Origin: Longimicrobium sp.
GTDB taxonomy: Bacteria > Gemmatimonadota > Gemmatimonadetes > Longimicrobiales > Longimicrobiaceae
DNA: 37,579 bases
NCBI RefSeq assembly: GCF_035474595.1
Contig: NZ_DATIND010000103.1
Location: 1-37,579, forward strand
Direction: 5' to 3'
In this document: positions 29,658 through 37,461 of the stretch, piece by piece
Layout of the letters: every line of letters begins with the position of its first letter
How positions within the stretch are numbered: position 1 is the stretch's first letter
Notes under the pieces: model-generated
What the model was told of the DNA's origin: nothing
Database searches by the model: none
The model's input: only the letters and a program-made list of their open reading frames with translations
Translations under genes and position numbers: made by a program

Positions 29658-31118
29658 ATGATCACCCTGCCGCTGTGGCTCTTCGTCGTCATCGTCCTGC
29701 TGGCCGCGTGGGCGGCGCTGGACCGGCTGATGGTGCCCAGCGTGCGCTGGATCGTGCGGCAGCGGACGAACCGCGTGATCGAGGAGATCAACACCCGCCT
29801 CCCCATCGAGATCCCCCAGTTCAACCTCACCCGCCGGCAGGTGCTGATCGACCGGCTGATGTACGACCCGCGCGTGGTGCAGGCCGCCGACGCGTTCGCC
29901 CGCGAGCACGGCATGCCGCGCGAGGTGGCCATGGAGCGCGTGGAGCGCTACGCCCGCGAGATCGTGCCCGCCTTCAACGCGTACCTGTACTTCCGCATCG
30001 GCTACTGGGCGGCGCGCCGGTTCGCGCGGCTCCTGTACCGCGTGCGCCTGGGCTACAGCGACGAAGCCGGGCTCGCCGGGATCGCGAAGGGGAGCACGGT
30101 CGTCTTCGTGATGAACCACCGCAGCAACATGGACTACGTGCTGGTGGGCTACCTGGCCAGCAAGCGCGCGGCGCTCAGCTACGCGGTGGGCGAGTGGGCG
30201 CGCGTCTGGCCGCTGCAGGCGCTGATCCGCTCGATGGGCGCCTACTTCGTGCGCCGCAACAGCGGCGACGAGCTGTACCGCCGCGTGCTGGAGCGCTACG
30301 TGGGAATGGCGACCGCCGCCGGCGTGACCCAGGCCGTGTACCCCGAGGGCGGCCTGACGCGCGACGGCCGCCTCCGCCGGCCGAAGCTGGGGCTGCTGGA
30401 CTACATTCTCCGCGCCTTCGACCCCGCGGGCGAGCGCGACCTGGTGTTCATCCCCGTCGGCATCAACTACGACCGCACGCTGGAAGACCGGACGCTCCTG
30501 CTCGATCTGCAGCCCGAGCGCGCGAAGCCGCGGCCGATGGCGGCGGCGGCCAACGCGCTGCGCTTCGCCGGGCGCAACGTGATGCTGATGGCGCGCAGCC
30601 GCTGGCACCGCTTCGGCTACGCCTGCGCCAACTTCGGCACCCCCGTCTCCATGCGCGCGTACTGCGCCGGGCACGGCATCGACTTCCGTGCGATGGGGAA
30701 GGACGAGCGCCACGCCGCCGTCGAGGCGCTGGGCGCCGACCTGATGCGCGCGGTGGGCGACGTCGTTCCCGTGGTACCCGTCTCGCTCGTGGCCACGGTG
30801 TTCGTGCGCGACCCCGCCCGGCCGCTCAGCGAGCTGGAGCTGAAGGCACGCGTCGGCGACCTGATCGACGAGCTGGAGGCGGCCGGCGGGCGCGTCTACA
30901 TCCCCCGGAAGGACATGGACTACGCGGTGACGGTGGGGCTGCGCATGCTTACCCTGCGCCACCTGGTCCGCGAGGAAGACGGGCTGTTCTGCGCGGCCCC
31001 GTCCGAGCTGGCGGTGCTGGCATACTACGCCAACTCCATCGCCCACCTCCTCCCGCTCCGCCCCGTTTCCGTCGCGATGCCGGTGGGGATCGCCGAGCCC
31101 GTCGCGGCGCCGGCGTAG
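29658..31118 (+). CDS. plsB: PlsB-like glycerol-3-phosphate acyltransferase
   Basis: A 486-residue membrane acyltransferase. An N-terminal hydrophobic segment (LWLFVVIVLLAAWAAL) anchors it, and VMNHRSNMDYVLVG (residues 151-164) is the PlsB block I NHxxxxD motif. VWPLQALIRSMGAYFVRR, YPEGGLTRDGRLRRPK (block III) and LVFIPVGINYDRTLED (block IV) follow, as in GPAT/PlsB proteins, which acylate glycerol-3-phosphate at sn-1 using acyl-CoA or acyl-ACP. It is shorter than E. coli PlsB. The ATG at 29658 abuts the heptamer array; the alternative upstream ATG at 29406 would translate the array as PVPCPLS repeats. An internal start near 29730 is possible. Hairpin 31140-31190 follows. Confidence 0.82.
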   Translation: MITLPLWLFVVIVLLAAWAALDRLMVPSVRWIVRQRTNRVIEEINTRLPIEIPQFNLTRRQVLIDRLMYDPRVVQAADAFAREHGMPREVAMERVERYAREIVPAFNAYLYFRIGYWAARRFARLLYRVRLGYSDEAGLAGIAKGSTVVFVMNHRSNMDYVLVGYLASKRAALSYAVGEWARVWPLQALIRSMGAYFVRRNSGDELYRRVLERYVGMATAAGVTQAVYPEGGLTRDGRLRRPKLGLLDYILRAFDPAGERDLVFIPVGINYDRTLEDRTLLLDLQPERAKPRPMAAAANALRFAGRNVMLMARSRWHRFGYACANFGTPVSMRAYCAGHGIDFRAMGKDERHAAVEALGADLMRAVGDVVPVVPVSLVATVFVRDPARPLSELELKARVGDLIDELEAAGGRVYIPRKDMDYAVTVGLRMLTLRHLVREEDGLFCAAPSELAVLAYYANSIAHLLPLRPVSVAMPVGIAEPVAAPA

Positions 31119-31139
31119 GCGAAAGATCGTGGTTTCAAT

Positions 31140-31190
31140 GCGGAGAAGCGGAGCAGCGGAGGAGTTCTCTCCGCTGCTCCGCTTCTCCGC
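31140..31190 (+). terminator. Long hairpin with a sequence twin at 34836
   Basis: A perfect 22-bp stem (31140-31161 with 31169-31190) and a seven-base loop. Its arm GCGGAGAAGCGGAGCAGC recurs, with one base changed, in the hairpin at 34836-34897. Confidence 0.8.
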
Positions 31191-31299
31191 GTGCAACCCG
31201 CCGTTCCGATCTGCTACCCCGCACCCTTTGTCCTCTCCCGCGGCGGCGGTTACCATTCGGGGGAACGGATCTCCACGAAGCAGCGTCACAAAGGACCGC

Positions 31300-31572
31300 A
31301 TGACAGACCGCACCGAGCCCTGGGTGGTGGTGGCGGAGTTCGGCGCCGTGCTCGAGGCCGACTTCGCGGCCGCCACGCTGCAGGAAGCCGGGATCCCCGC
31401 GCGCGTCACCGGCGCGCACGTGGGAATCTTCGGCGCCGGGTACCAGGGCTACTCGATGTACGGGGTGAAGGTGATGGTTCCCTGGCACCGCGAGGCCGAC
31501 GCCCGCGGCGTGCTGGAGGGATTCGTCCCCGACGGCGGAGAGGAAGACGAGGACTTGGAGGAGCCCGCATGA
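31300..31572 (+). CDS. DUF2007 small protein
   Basis: A 90-residue cytoplasmic protein. WVVVAEFGAVLEADFAAATLQEAGIPARV is the DUF2007 (putative signal-transducing PII-like) fold start, with the GVKVMVPWHREADARGVLEGF segment that follows in this family. The C-terminus is acidic (EEDEDLEEPA). ATG at 31300 has AAGGA about five bases upstream. The stop overlaps the start of the sugar dehydrogenase gene (ATGA), so translation is coupled. Its function is not known; an accessory role for the dehydrogenase is only suggested by the overlap. Confidence 0.82.
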   Translation: MTDRTEPWVVVAEFGAVLEADFAAATLQEAGIPARVTGAHVGIFGAGYQGYSMYGVKVMVPWHREADARGVLEGFVPDGGEEDEDLEEPA

Positions 31573-32711
31573 GCGCACGCATCGCCGCCCTGCTCCTGAT
31601 CGCCGCCTGCGGACGCGGCGGGCCGTCGGACACGCAGCCGCCGCCCATCCCCGCCAACGGCATCCGCCTGGCCGAGGTGGCGTCGGGGCTCAGCTCGCCG
31701 GTCTACGCCACCTCGCCGCCGGGCGACGCGCGCCTCTTCGTCGTCGAGCAGACCGGGAAGATCCGCATCGTCCAGAACGGACAGCTCGTGTCCACGCCGT
31801 TCCTGGACGTCTCCGCGCTGATCACCAGCGGCGGCGAGCGCGGTCTGCTCTCCGTGGCGTTCCATCCCAACTACGCCCGGAACGGCTTCTTCTACGTCGA
31901 CTACACCGACCGCGACGGCGACACGCGCATCGTCCGCTACCACGTGAGCGCGGATGCGAACCGCGCCGACCCGGCGAGCGCGCAGCTCGTTCTCACCGTT
32001 GCCCAGCCGTTCGCCAACCACAACGGCGGGCTGGTGATGTTCGGCCCCGACGGCAAGCTGTACGTGGGGATGGGCGACGGCGGCAGCGGCGGCGACCCGC
32101 AGGGGAACGGGCAGAACCTGGCCGCGCTGCTCGGCAAGATCCTGCGGCTGGACGTGGACGGCGCGCAGCCGTACGCCATCCCCGCCGACAACCCGCTGGC
32201 CGGGCAGACGGGGAAGCGGGGGGAGATCTGGATCAGCGGCGTGCGCAACCCGTGGCGCTTCGCCTTCGACGCGCCGAGCGGGCTGCTGTACGTGGCCGAC
32301 GTGGGGCAGAACCAGTGGGAAGAGGTCGACGTGGTCCGCGCCAACCAGGGCGGGCTGAACTTCGGCTGGAACCTGATGGAGGCGATGCACTGCTACAACG
32401 CGTCGTCGTGCGTGCAGCAGGGGCTGACGCTGCCGGTGCTGGAGTACAGCCACGACGACGGATGCTCCATCACCGGCGGCTTCGTCTACCGCGGCAGCGC
32501 CATCCCCGCCGTGCAGGGGCACTACTTCTACGCGGACTACTGCAAGGGCTGGCTCCGCTCCTTCCGCTGGGACGGCGCGCAGGTGCTGGACCGCCGCGAG
32601 TGGGACGTGGGCGACGTCGGCAGCATCACCTCCTTCGGCCAGGACGCCGGCCACGAGCTGTACATCACCACCTCCGCCGGCCGCGTGCTGAAGCTGGCGC
32701 CCGCGCAGTAG
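31569..32711 (+). CDS. PQQ-dependent sugar dehydrogenase-like lipoprotein
   Basis: A 380-residue six-bladed beta-propeller of the soluble glucose/aldose dehydrogenase type (GSDH/YliI-like). The signal ends with lipobox IAACGR, so it is an envelope lipoprotein. Family signatures: GLSSPVYATSPPGDARLFVVEQTGKIRIV, RGLLSVAFHPNY, FANHNGGLVMFGPDGKLYVGMGDGG, ISGVRNPWRFAFD and YVADVGQNQWEEVDVV. The His in NHNGG is the usual catalytic base position. It would oxidise an aldose with PQQ in the periplasm; no PQQ synthesis genes are present here. Two Cys pairs in the C-terminal half (MHCYNASSCVQ, DDGCSITGG...DYCKG) may form disulfides. ATG overlaps the DUF2007 stop. Confidence 0.88.
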   Translation: MSARIAALLLIAACGRGGPSDTQPPPIPANGIRLAEVASGLSSPVYATSPPGDARLFVVEQTGKIRIVQNGQLVSTPFLDVSALITSGGERGLLSVAFHPNYARNGFFYVDYTDRDGDTRIVRYHVSADANRADPASAQLVLTVAQPFANHNGGLVMFGPDGKLYVGMGDGGSGGDPQGNGQNLAALLGKILRLDVDGAQPYAIPADNPLAGQTGKRGEIWISGVRNPWRFAFDAPSGLLYVADVGQNQWEEVDVVRANQGGLNFGWNLMEAMHCYNASSCVQQGLTLPVLEYSHDDGCSITGGFVYRGSAIPAVQGHYFYADYCKGWLRSFRWDGAQVLDRREWDVGDVGSITSFGQDAGHELYITTSAGRVLKLAPAQ

Positions 32712-33206
32712 CGTCAGGAGCGAGCCGTGGCCGAGCCCTCCCGGAGGAGCTCCGCGGGGTGTTGTGTGGCGCGAAAATGCGAGTGAACTCGCGGCTACAA
32801 CGGCACGCAGTCCGCCTTCGCGGCGCCTTCGCGGACTTCTCGGCGCGTCGTTTAGCGCAAGCGCAAAAGGGACGTTTTCCTGAGTCGAACACCGCACTAC
32901 GCGCGACCACGATGAACGAAAGGGAGGCGTCCTCTGGAGCCGGAACTGGTCGCCGAGCCGAACAGCCTCGCGCAGTTTGCGAGGCTTCCCGTAGTTGTTG
33001 CTGCGACGCTGCGACTTCAGTCGCCGGTGACCGGCTGCGCCCGGAACTTCCATTCAGGCCGGCGGCGAAGCCACGCCCCGCCGCGGCATGGCGATGACGA
33101 GCCCCCTCCCTTGCGGCTCGCCGTTTGCGGCCCTATCTCCCTCGCTCCCACACGCCCGAAAACCTGCCGCGCGGCTGATGCAATTGCGCGGCGACGCACT
33201 CCCAAG
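32712..33206. repeat. Repeat-rich intergenic region with two R1 copies and R3
   Basis: R1 at 32779-32837 has the arms GCGAGT/ACTCGC and a loop-duplicated second hairpin. R3 lies at 32871-32929. A second R1 at 32965-33024 has arms GCGACT/AGTCGC. The segment is flanked by no gene; the last 180 bases before 33207 show only weak open frames. Confidence 0.7.
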
Positions 33207-34304
33207 ATGCCCATGATGAACATACCTCGGCTCGCCCTTCCGCTCGCCCTGGCCGCTCTCGCCGCGTGCGCGCCCTCCGCGCAGGCGCCGGCGTCCACGC
33301 CCGCAGCGCTCCCGGCCGGGTCGGCGGCGTACGGGCAGGAGCCGCGCTGGGGGATGGTGATCCACGGCGGCGCGGGCACCATCACGCGCGAGCAGATGAC
33401 GCCCGAGCGCGAGGCGGCCTACCGCGCGGGGCTGGAGCGCGCGCTCCGCGCCGGATACGCGGTGCTGCAGCGCGGCGGCCGCTCGCTGGACGCGGTGCAG
33501 GCGGCCATCAACGTGATGGAGGACGACTCGCTCTTCAACGCCGGCAGGGGCGCGGTGCTGAACGCCGAGGGCCATCCCGAGATGGACGCGGCCATCATGG
33601 ACGGCTCCACGCTCGCGGCGGGCTCGGTCGCGGGCGTGCACCACGTGCGCAACCCCATCTCCCTGGCCCGTCTGGTGATGGAGAAGAGCCCGCACGTGAT
33701 GATGATCGGCGACGGCGCCGAGGTGTTCGGCCGCCAGCAGAACGTGCGGATGGAGGACGAGAGCTACTTCATCACCGCCCCGCGCCGCGCGTCGTGGGAG
33801 CGCCAGCGCGCGGCCGACAGCGTGCGGGCAGCGAGCGGGCGCGGGGCGATGGCGCCGGAGCCCGCGTACTCGGTGCCCGACGAGCGGAAGTTCGGCACGG
33901 TGGGCGCGGTGGCGCTGGACCAGGCGGGGAACCTGGCCGCGGGGACGTCCACCGGCGGAACGCAGATGAAGCGCTACGGCCGCGTGGGCGACGCACCCAT
34001 CATCGGCGCGGGGACGTACGCCAGCAACAGCTCGTGCGCCGTCTCGGCCACCGGCACCGGCGAGTACTTCATCCGCAACACCGTGGCCCGGTCGATCTGC
34101 GCGCTGGTGGAGTACGGGCACATGCCGCTGGCGCAGGCGGCCGACAGCGTGGTCATGCGCCAGCTGGTGCGCCAGAACGGCGACGGCGGGATCATCGCCA
34201 TGGACCGGCAGGGGAACTGGACGTGGCCGTTCAACACCAGCGGCATGTACCGCGGCCACATCGACGCCCGCGGCGCCATCCAGATCCAGATCTTCAAGCA
34301 GTAG
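33207..34304 (+). CDS. iaaA: Isoaspartyl peptidase / L-asparaginase (Ntn hydrolase)
   Basis: A 365-residue Thr-type N-terminal nucleophile hydrolase. After a signal with lipobox LAACAP (Cys21) comes the alpha subunit (RWGMVIHGGAGTI, NAGRGAVLNAEGHPEMDAAIMDG), then the autocleavage site KFGTVGAVALD with Thr231 as nucleophile, then GNLAAGTSTGGTQMKRYGRVGDAPIIGAGTYA and the C-terminal TSGMYRGHID. It hydrolyses beta-aspartyl dipeptides and asparagine. Here the protein carries a lipoprotein signal, so it acts outside the cytoplasm, which is less usual. ATG at 33207 lacks a clear ribosome-binding site; ATGs at 33213 and 33216 are alternatives. A good T-tailed terminator follows. Confidence 0.9.
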   Translation: MPMMNIPRLALPLALAALAACAPSAQAPASTPAALPAGSAAYGQEPRWGMVIHGGAGTITREQMTPEREAAYRAGLERALRAGYAVLQRGGRSLDAVQAAINVMEDDSLFNAGRGAVLNAEGHPEMDAAIMDGSTLAAGSVAGVHHVRNPISLARLVMEKSPHVMMIGDGAEVFGRQQNVRMEDESYFITAPRRASWERQRAADSVRAASGRGAMAPEPAYSVPDERKFGTVGAVALDQAGNLAAGTSTGGTQMKRYGRVGDAPIIGAGTYASNSSCAVSATGTGEYFIRNTVARSICALVEYGHMPLAQAADSVVMRQLVRQNGDGGIIAMDRQGNWTWPFNTSGMYRGHIDARGAIQIQIFKQ

Positions 34305-34312
34305 ATCCAACG

Positions 34313-34352
34313 AGCCTCGGCCGCCGCATCCTCGCTGGCGGCCGAGGCTTTT
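34313..34352 (+). terminator. Rho-independent terminator
   Basis: Perfect 13-bp arms AGCCTCGGCCGCC (34313-34325) and GGCGGCCGAGGCT (34337-34349), then TTT. This is the most classical terminator in the window. Confidence 0.85.
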
Positions 34353-34365
34353 CATCTACCGAAGG

Positions 34366-34407
34366 CGCAGTTCCGTACTCTCGTACTCCCCGTACTTTCG
34401 TACTTCG
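34366..34407 (+). repeat. CGTACTYY tandem array before the VOC gene
   Basis: Units CGTACTCT, CGTACTCC, CCGTACTTT and CGTACTT run directly into CGATG, and ATG starts at 34408. Like the arrays at 16544 and 29546 it abuts a start codon and takes the place of a ribosome-binding site. Confidence 0.75.
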
Positions 34408-34824
34408 ATGCGCGCCCGCGAAATCCTCGAAACCTGCCTCTACGCCGGGGACCTGGACGCGACGGAGAATTTCTACACGCGGGTGCTGGGGCTGGAGCGG
34501 ATCGCGCGGGTGGACGGGCGGCACGTGTTCTTCCGCTGTGGCGGGCGCGTCTTCCTGGTCTTCAACGCGGAGGCGACGGCGGGCGGCGGGGTGATTCCCG
34601 GCCACGGCGCGAGCGGCCCCGGCCACGCCTGCTTCGCCGCGACGGAGGCGGAGCTGGCCGGCTGGCGCGATCACCTGCGCGCGAGCGGCGTGGAGATCGA
34701 GCAGGAGAAGGAGTGGCCCGGCGGCGGGCGATCCATCTACTTCCGCGACCCGGCGGGGAACAGCGTGGAGATCGGCACGCCCCGAATCTGGGGGATTCAG
34801 GACGAGGAGACGTTCGGACGATAG
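34408..34824 (+). CDS. VOC family (glyoxalase-like) protein
   Basis: A 138-residue vicinal-oxygen-chelate fold protein. The beta-alpha-beta-beta-beta units show CLYAGDLDATENFYTRVLGLE at the start, HVFFRCGGRVFLVFN in the middle, and FRDPAGNSVEIGTP near the end, typical of glyoxalase/bleomycin-resistance proteins. Metal ligands would be expected at His residues of GPGHACF and at Glu in NSVEIG. The gene is single-domain, so a dimer is expected. Substrate not inferable. ATG at 34408 follows a tandem array and lacks a ribosome-binding site. Convergent with the DUF4112 gene, with a shared hairpin between them. Confidence 0.88.
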   Translation: MRAREILETCLYAGDLDATENFYTRVLGLERIARVDGRHVFFRCGGRVFLVFNAEATAGGGVIPGHGASGPGHACFAATEAELAGWRDHLRASGVEIEQEKEWPGGGRSIYFRDPAGNSVEIGTPRIWGIQDEETFGR

Positions 34825-34835
34825 GGAAAGAATCT

Positions 34836-34897
34836 CACGCGGAGAAGCGGAGCGGCAGAGGAGTCGAGTTCACTCTGCTGCTCCGCTTCTCCGCGTG
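34836..34897. terminator. Bidirectional hairpin, twin of 31140
   Basis: A 25-bp stem (34836-34860 with 34873-34897) with a single G:T-type mismatch and a 12-base loop, between convergent genes. The arm GCGGAGAAGCGGAGCGGC is nearly identical to that at 31140. Confidence 0.8.
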
Positions 34898-34911
34898 AAC
34901 CCCTGATTCTT

Positions 34912-35412
34912 CTACCGCCCCGTCCACGTTCCCGAGCTGAAGACGAGCTGCAGCACGTACCAGATCAGCGCCAGGATACCCGCGAACACCGCCGCCAGCA
35001 GCAGGAAGACGAGGAGGACGAAGAGCTTGCTGGACTTCCGCGCCGCGTCGGGCGAATCGATGGCGTGGTGGAGGAGGCGCATGTTGCGGTCGTTGGCCTT
35101 CCACCCCGCGTCGAACAGGTCGCCGATGAAGGGGATCGCACCCACCACCGTCTCGATCCCGATGTTCAGCAGCATCCGCAGGATCACGGAGAAACCCGCC
35201 CCCAGCCGCGCCGCCTCGAGCACGAAGTAGCACGACAGCAGCGCCCCGGCCGCGTCGCCGAAGCCGGGGACCAGCCCGATCACCGCGTCCAGCCCGAAGC
35301 GCGTGCCGGTTCCGGGGATGGGGATGGAGTTGTCCAGCAGGTGCGCCAGCGCGTCCAGCCGCCGCACCAGCTTCGCCCGCTTCTCGTCCACGGGTCCGAG
35401 GTCCGTCGCCAC
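34912..35412 (-). CDS. DUF4112 membrane protein
   Basis: A 166-residue protein with the DUF4112 signature: PIPGTGTRFGLDAVIGLVPGFGDAAGA, then LLNIGIETVVGAIPFIGDLFDAGWKAN with the paired GLxPGFGD/GAIPFIGD motifs. The C-terminal hydrophobic segment (LFVLLVFLLLAAVFAGILAL) anchors it in the inner membrane. GTG at 35412 has AAGGAGA about six bases upstream; the frame to 35553 adds a non-conserved Ala/Arg stretch. Divergent from the metallopeptidase gene, 124 bases apart. Function not known. Confidence 0.88.
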   Translation of the reverse strand: MATDLGPVDEKRAKLVRRLDALAHLLDNSIPIPGTGTRFGLDAVIGLVPGFGDAAGALLSCYFVLEAARLGAGFSVILRMLLNIGIETVVGAIPFIGDLFDAGWKANDRNMRLLHHAIDSPDAARKSSKLFVLLVFLLLAAVFAGILALIWYVLQLVFSSGTWTGR

Positions 35413-35536
35413 GCGCGTCTCCTTGGATCTGGGGGCCGCTTCCGCACACCCGCTACGCACAGCGCGCGCCGCGGCCGCTTGCATCGCGCGCGCGGCCGGG
35501 CGAAGTTGCGCCCCGAACCCCAACCCCCACGTGCGG

Positions 35537-37354
35537 ATGAGACTTCCGATCACCGCCGCGCTCGCCGCGGCCTGGCTGGCGCCCGCGGCGGCCGGCGCGC
35601 AGAAGCACCCCGCGTACTTCCAGCAGGGCGTGAGCTACCGCATCGAGGCGCGGCTGGACGAGCCGACGTCGGTGCTGCACGGCCGCGCGCGGCTGCACTA
35701 CACCAACCACGCGCCGGTCGCGCTCGACACGATCTACGTGCACCAGCACCTGAACGCCTTCCGCCCCAACAGCGCGTGGGCACGGCGGGAGATGCAGCTG
35801 GGCGTCGACCGGTTCCAGGCGCTGGGACCCGGCGACTACGCGTACGAGCGCTTCACCTCGGTCCAGATCGGCGGCCGGGCGATCCGTCCCGTCTACCCGC
35901 TGTCGCCGGACTCCACCGTCGCCGCCATCCCGCTTCCCACTCCCCTGGCGCCCGGCGCGTCGGTCGACGTGGACATGGACTGGGACGCGCGGCTCTCCAC
36001 GCTGCCGCGGCGGCAGGGGCGCGCGGGGCGGCACTACGACTTCGCGCAGTGGTATCCCCGCGTGGCCGTCTACGACCGCTGGGGGTGGGAGGCGCATCCG
36101 CTGCTCCCGCAGGGCGAGTTCTACGGCGAGTTCGCCTCGTACGACGTGACGCTGGACGTGGCCGCCGACCAGGTGATCGGCGCCACCGGCGTGAACGTGG
36201 TGGGCGACGCGGGCTACACGGTGACGGACTTCGAGCGGCGCTTCTACCGCCGCGGCGGCGCCTTCCCGCTGGGGCTGATCACCGGCAGCGAGCCGCCCGC
36301 CGGCCGCAAGTGGGTGCGCTTCCACGCCGAGGACGTGCATCACTTCGCCTGGTCGGCCGATCCGGCATACCGCCACGACATCGTCCAGCGCGCGGTGATC
36401 AGCGACTCGGACTCCACCGCGCGCGGGCTGCCGACCATCCATGTCCTCTACCTTCCCGCCGACACCGACTGGGCCAACAACCAGGCCGCGCACCGCACCT
36501 ACGACGCGCTCACCTGGCTGCAGCGCAAGCTCTCGCCGTACCCGTGGCCGCAGCTGACCAACCTGCACCGCATCGAGGGCGGCGGCACCGAGTTCCCCAT
36601 GATGACGATGAACGGCGGCGCGGGAGAGGGATTGATCGTGCACGAGACCACGCACCAGTGGCTGCACGGGATCCTGGCGAGCAACGAGTGGAAGGAGGGA
36701 TGGATGGACGAGGGGTTCACCTCGTTCATGACCAGCTGGTACATGGAGGAGAAGAACCGCGGCGTTCCCGGCGCCCCGGACCCGTGGGCGGGGACGATGC
36801 AGGCGCTGGAGCGCATCGAGCGCGCCGACTCCACGCAGCCCCTCGCGCTTCCCAGCGAGGCGTTCAGCGACCCGCGGATGTACAACCTGATGACGTACAC
36901 CAAGCCGTCGGCCGTCTTCCGCATGCTGCGCGAGCACCTGGGCACGCCGGTATTCGAGCGCGTGCTGCACGAGTACGCGCGGCGCTACCAGTTCAAGCAC
37001 GTGACCGGGGAAGACTTCCGGCAGGTGGCGCAGGAGGTGAGCGGGCAGGACCTGGGCTGGTTCTGGGACCAGTGGATCCGCCGCACCGACCGGCTGGACT
37101 ACTCCGTCGCGAACGCCGCCACGCGCCGGCTGGGCGATGGGAGATGGAGCACGACGGTGACGGTCCGCCGCGACGGCGCGGCCTGGATGCCCGTGGACGT
37201 GCAGGTGGGCGAGATGACGCACCGCCTCGCCTCGCGCGAGCGCAGCCAGACGGTGACGTTCACGACCGCCACGAAGCCCGCCTCCGTCGTCGTCGACCCG
37301 CGCTGGATCCTGATCGACTACAACCGCGCGAACAACACCTTCCCGCTGCCGTAG
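35537..37354 (+). CDS. M1-type zinc metallopeptidase, exported
   Basis: A 605-residue exported peptidase of the M1 (gluzincin) type. After a signal (LAAAWLAPAAAGAQ) comes an N-terminal beta domain, then the zinc site VHETTHQW (HExxH at His369-His373) with the downstream glutamate in EGWMDEGF (Glu392). GGTEFPMMTMNGG near residues 349-361 stands for the GAMEN/GGMEF exopeptidase segment of the family. It would cleave N-terminal residues of peptides in the periplasm. ATG at 35537 is preferred; a GTG two codons upstream and a frame to 35303 are alternatives. The ribosome-binding site is not clear. It ends the gene content of the window. Confidence 0.88.
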   Translation: MRLPITAALAAAWLAPAAAGAQKHPAYFQQGVSYRIEARLDEPTSVLHGRARLHYTNHAPVALDTIYVHQHLNAFRPNSAWARREMQLGVDRFQALGPGDYAYERFTSVQIGGRAIRPVYPLSPDSTVAAIPLPTPLAPGASVDVDMDWDARLSTLPRRQGRAGRHYDFAQWYPRVAVYDRWGWEAHPLLPQGEFYGEFASYDVTLDVAADQVIGATGVNVVGDAGYTVTDFERRFYRRGGAFPLGLITGSEPPAGRKWVRFHAEDVHHFAWSADPAYRHDIVQRAVISDSDSTARGLPTIHVLYLPADTDWANNQAAHRTYDALTWLQRKLSPYPWPQLTNLHRIEGGGTEFPMMTMNGGAGEGLIVHETTHQWLHGILASNEWKEGWMDEGFTSFMTSWYMEEKNRGVPGAPDPWAGTMQALERIERADSTQPLALPSEAFSDPRMYNLMTYTKPSAVFRMLREHLGTPVFERVLHEYARRYQFKHVTGEDFRQVAQEVSGQDLGWFWDQWIRRTDRLDYSVANAATRRLGDGRWSTTVTVRRDGAAWMPVDVQVGEMTHRLASRERSQTVTFTTATKPASVVVDPRWILIDYNRANNTFPLP

Positions 37355-37413
37355 GCGGGCGAGCCGGCCGCGACCCAGGGCGGGCGCCGGAGGGTGAGTC
37401 TGTGTGCGAAAAT

Positions 37414-37461
37414 GCGACTGAAGTCGCGGCTACAACGGCACGCAGTCCGCCTTCGCGGACT
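37414..37461 (+). repeat. R1 intergenic element
   Basis: GCGACT-GA-AGTCGC (37414-37427), core GGCTACAAC (37428-37436), and AGTCCGC-CTTC-GCGGACT (37444-37461). The preceding TGTGTGCGAAAA resembles the flank of the copy at 32779. The last 118 bases show no gene. Confidence 0.75.

Noticed and set aside
29502-31409. Minus-strand open frame of 635 codons opposite the plsB-like gene
   Set aside because: It is a shadow of the plus-strand acyltransferase produced by high GC; it is rich in His/Arg/Val with no domain, and it crosses the heptamer array.
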